From: LH-M37 sp032251315
Lineage (GTDB): Bacteria; Pseudomonadota; Gammaproteobacteria; SZUA-229
Assembly: GCA_032251315.1 (NCBI GenBank)
Contig: JAVVEE010000035.1
Location: 1 to 25,465 of the forward strand
Direction of reading: 5' to 3'
DNA: 25,465 bases
Part shown: piece after piece, positions 24,752 to 25,465 of the stretch
Numbering within the stretch: the first letter of the stretch is position 1
Layout: every line of letters begins with the position of its first letter
The notes under the pieces: model-generated
Seen by the model: only the letters and a program-made list of their open reading frames with translations
The model's database searches: none
Told to the model about the DNA's origin: nothing
Program-made: the position numbers and the translations under genes

Positions 24752-25249
24752 CTATATTTTCGCCATTGCAGAATCATAATCGGGTTGCTGTGAAATCTCC
24801 GGCACTAGTTCAGCATATACAACTCTGTCATTTTCATTGAGCACAACCACGGCACGTGCAGCAATCCCTGCCAGAGGGCCATCGGTAATCAACACTCCAT
24901 AATCTTGAGCAAAGTTGCGATTACGCATCATCGAAAGCATGGTGACATTCTCTATGTTATTTTCCTGAACAAACCGGGACTGAGCAAACGGAAGATCTGC
25001 CGAAACCACCAGCACTACTACATCATCACGACCGCAGGCAAGCTCATTAAATTTTATAGTGGATGCAGCACATACACCGGTATCAATACTGGGCACAATG
25101 TTGAGCAGTTTTTTTCGGGCTTTATATTTATCAAGTCCGACGTCATTTAAATCTTTATCCACAAGAATAAAAGCAGGTGCATCACTACTAATCGCAGGAA
25201 GATTACCATTGGTGTGAATGGGGTTACCTTCTAATGTTATATTCGCCAT
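24752..25249 (-). CDS. tpx: Thiol peroxidase (Tpx), resolving cysteine missing
   Basis: 165 residues, an atypical 2-Cys peroxiredoxin of the Tpx branch. The peroxidatic Cys60 lies in SIDTGVCAAST. In DLPFAQSRF the next residue is Val94 where E. coli Tpx has the resolving Cys95. A different Cys72 (ELACGRDD) is present. Residues such as GPLAGIAARAVVVLNEND and PDYDSAMAKI match Tpx otherwise. It would reduce hydrogen peroxide and alkyl peroxides in the periplasm or cytosol, but the disulfide partner must differ. GGAG precedes the ATG. No FNR-like box is seen; imperfect inverted repeats at 25284-25315 lie in its upstream region. Confidence 0.88.
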   Translation of the reverse strand: MANITLEGNPIHTNGNLPAISSDAPAFILVDKDLNDVGLDKYKARKKLLNIVPSIDTGVCAASTIKFNELACGRDDVVVLVVSADLPFAQSRFVQENNIENVTMLSMMRNRNFAQDYGVLITDGPLAGIAARAVVVLNENDRVVYAELVPEISQQPDYDSAMAKI

Positions 25250-25263
25250 CAGTATTCTCCGTA

Positions 25264-25315
25264 GCTAGTTTGTGTCAATAAGCATCGGCTATTCATGGTG
25301 AGATAACTAGCCGAT
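25264..25315. promoter_or_regulatory. Nested inverted repeats upstream of tpx
   Basis: GCTAGTT (25264-25270) pairs with AACTAGC (25305-25311), and ATCGGCTA (25284-25291) with TAGCCGAT (25308-25315). Either could be an operator or alternative hairpins in the upstream region. Position before the tpx start (25249) suggests a regulatory role. Weak evidence. Confidence 0.3.
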
Positions 25316-25393
25316 ACATAAAATCTAAAAACATTGTAAATCAAAATATGGCATAAATGCCCATTATCCAGGCAGGCTTTTAAGATAAATATA

Positions 25394-25465
25394 CTATTGA
25401 GTTACATGGAAAGGATACCCTTCAATCAAGACGCGCTGAGAATACATCCGTGTACGCTCGGCAGC
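25394..25465 (+). repeat. Inverted-repeat element, copy D (cut by window end)
   Basis: Starts CTATTGAGTTACATGG after TA and follows copy B, with CCC where copy B has TTT, until the window stops in the middle of the element. Together with copy A it means both window ends fall in the same repeat. Confidence 0.9.

Noticed and set aside
10819..24763. TGCCAAC/GTTGGCA motif as an integron attC core site
   Set aside because: It does not fit the RYYYAAC/GTTRRRY core consensus and no paired second core is seen.
1..25465. Composite transposon bounded by copies A and D
   Set aside because: No transposase is found, both copies are cut by the window edge, and a contig break at repeats explains the pattern more simply.

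Overview
The window looks like chromosomal DNA of a gammaproteobacterium, moderately AT-rich between genes. The basis is protein similarity only: a DUF6763-type acidic protein, a BCAM0308-type zinc protein, a Tpx peroxiredoxin and YhiH/YhhJ-type exporter parts. The genus cannot be read from the sequence. No rRNA, tRNA, CRISPR array or transposase was seen. Both window ends lie inside copies of the same short inverted-repeat element (1-77 and 25394-25465), as expected if this is a contig broken at a repeat.

The main signal is regulatory. The palindrome ATTGA-N6-TCAAT, a FNR/FixK/Dnr-type box (TTGA-N6-TCAA core), occurs perfectly seven times and once with one mismatch. All eight are intergenic, most with a -10-like hexamer about 30-36 bases from the palindrome centre. 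Chance expectation for the perfect palindrome is about 0.02-0.04 per window. The window also encodes a Crp/Fnr-family regulator without the N-terminal iron-sulfur cysteines but with the E-x-x-S-R recognition-helix pattern (21132-21848), and a FixJ-type response regulator (22283-22885). No sensor kinase is present. I infer a low-oxygen, redox or nitric-oxide responsive regulon.

Layout: (1) 1-1014, repeat end, a small membrane protein and an unknown protein. (2) 1084-2801, a wrecked P-type cation ATPase. (3) 2904-7332, box 1 and a probable four-gene operon: six-BON-domain secreted protein, double PRC-barrel protein, archaeal-type phosphoglycerate mutase, DUF72 protein. (4) 7333-10632, a leftward HNH-like/BCAM0308 pair and a rightward FBPase stub, two dodecins and Fpg/Nei glycosylase sharing box 2, then box 3 and a DUF6763 protein. 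(5) 10832-15232, a divergent pair around box 4 (small protein; HAD phosphatase), then a decayed HlyD/ABC/ABC-2 exporter operon. (6) 15383-17505 leftward: DUF502, box 5, phosphoribosyltransferase and dienelactone-hydrolase-like enzyme. (7) 17614-20933: Tat-type patatin, box 6 with a gene remnant, DUF2892 membrane protein, an NADH dehydrogenase remnant cut by the repeat element, box 7 and a double DUF1540 protein. (8) 21132-22885, the regulators. (9) 23241-25249: box 8 with a glycine-zipper stress protein and PAP2 phosphatase, then Tpx.

Content (envelope-stress domains, dodecins, PRTase plus hydrolase, cation ATPase, small membrane proteins, peroxidase, DNA repair) resembles hypoxia or dormancy regulons such as mycobacterial DosR, but the boxes here are FixK/FNR-like. 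Several large genes (ATPase, exporter, NDH-2, FBPase) are broken while the small box-controlled genes are mostly intact.
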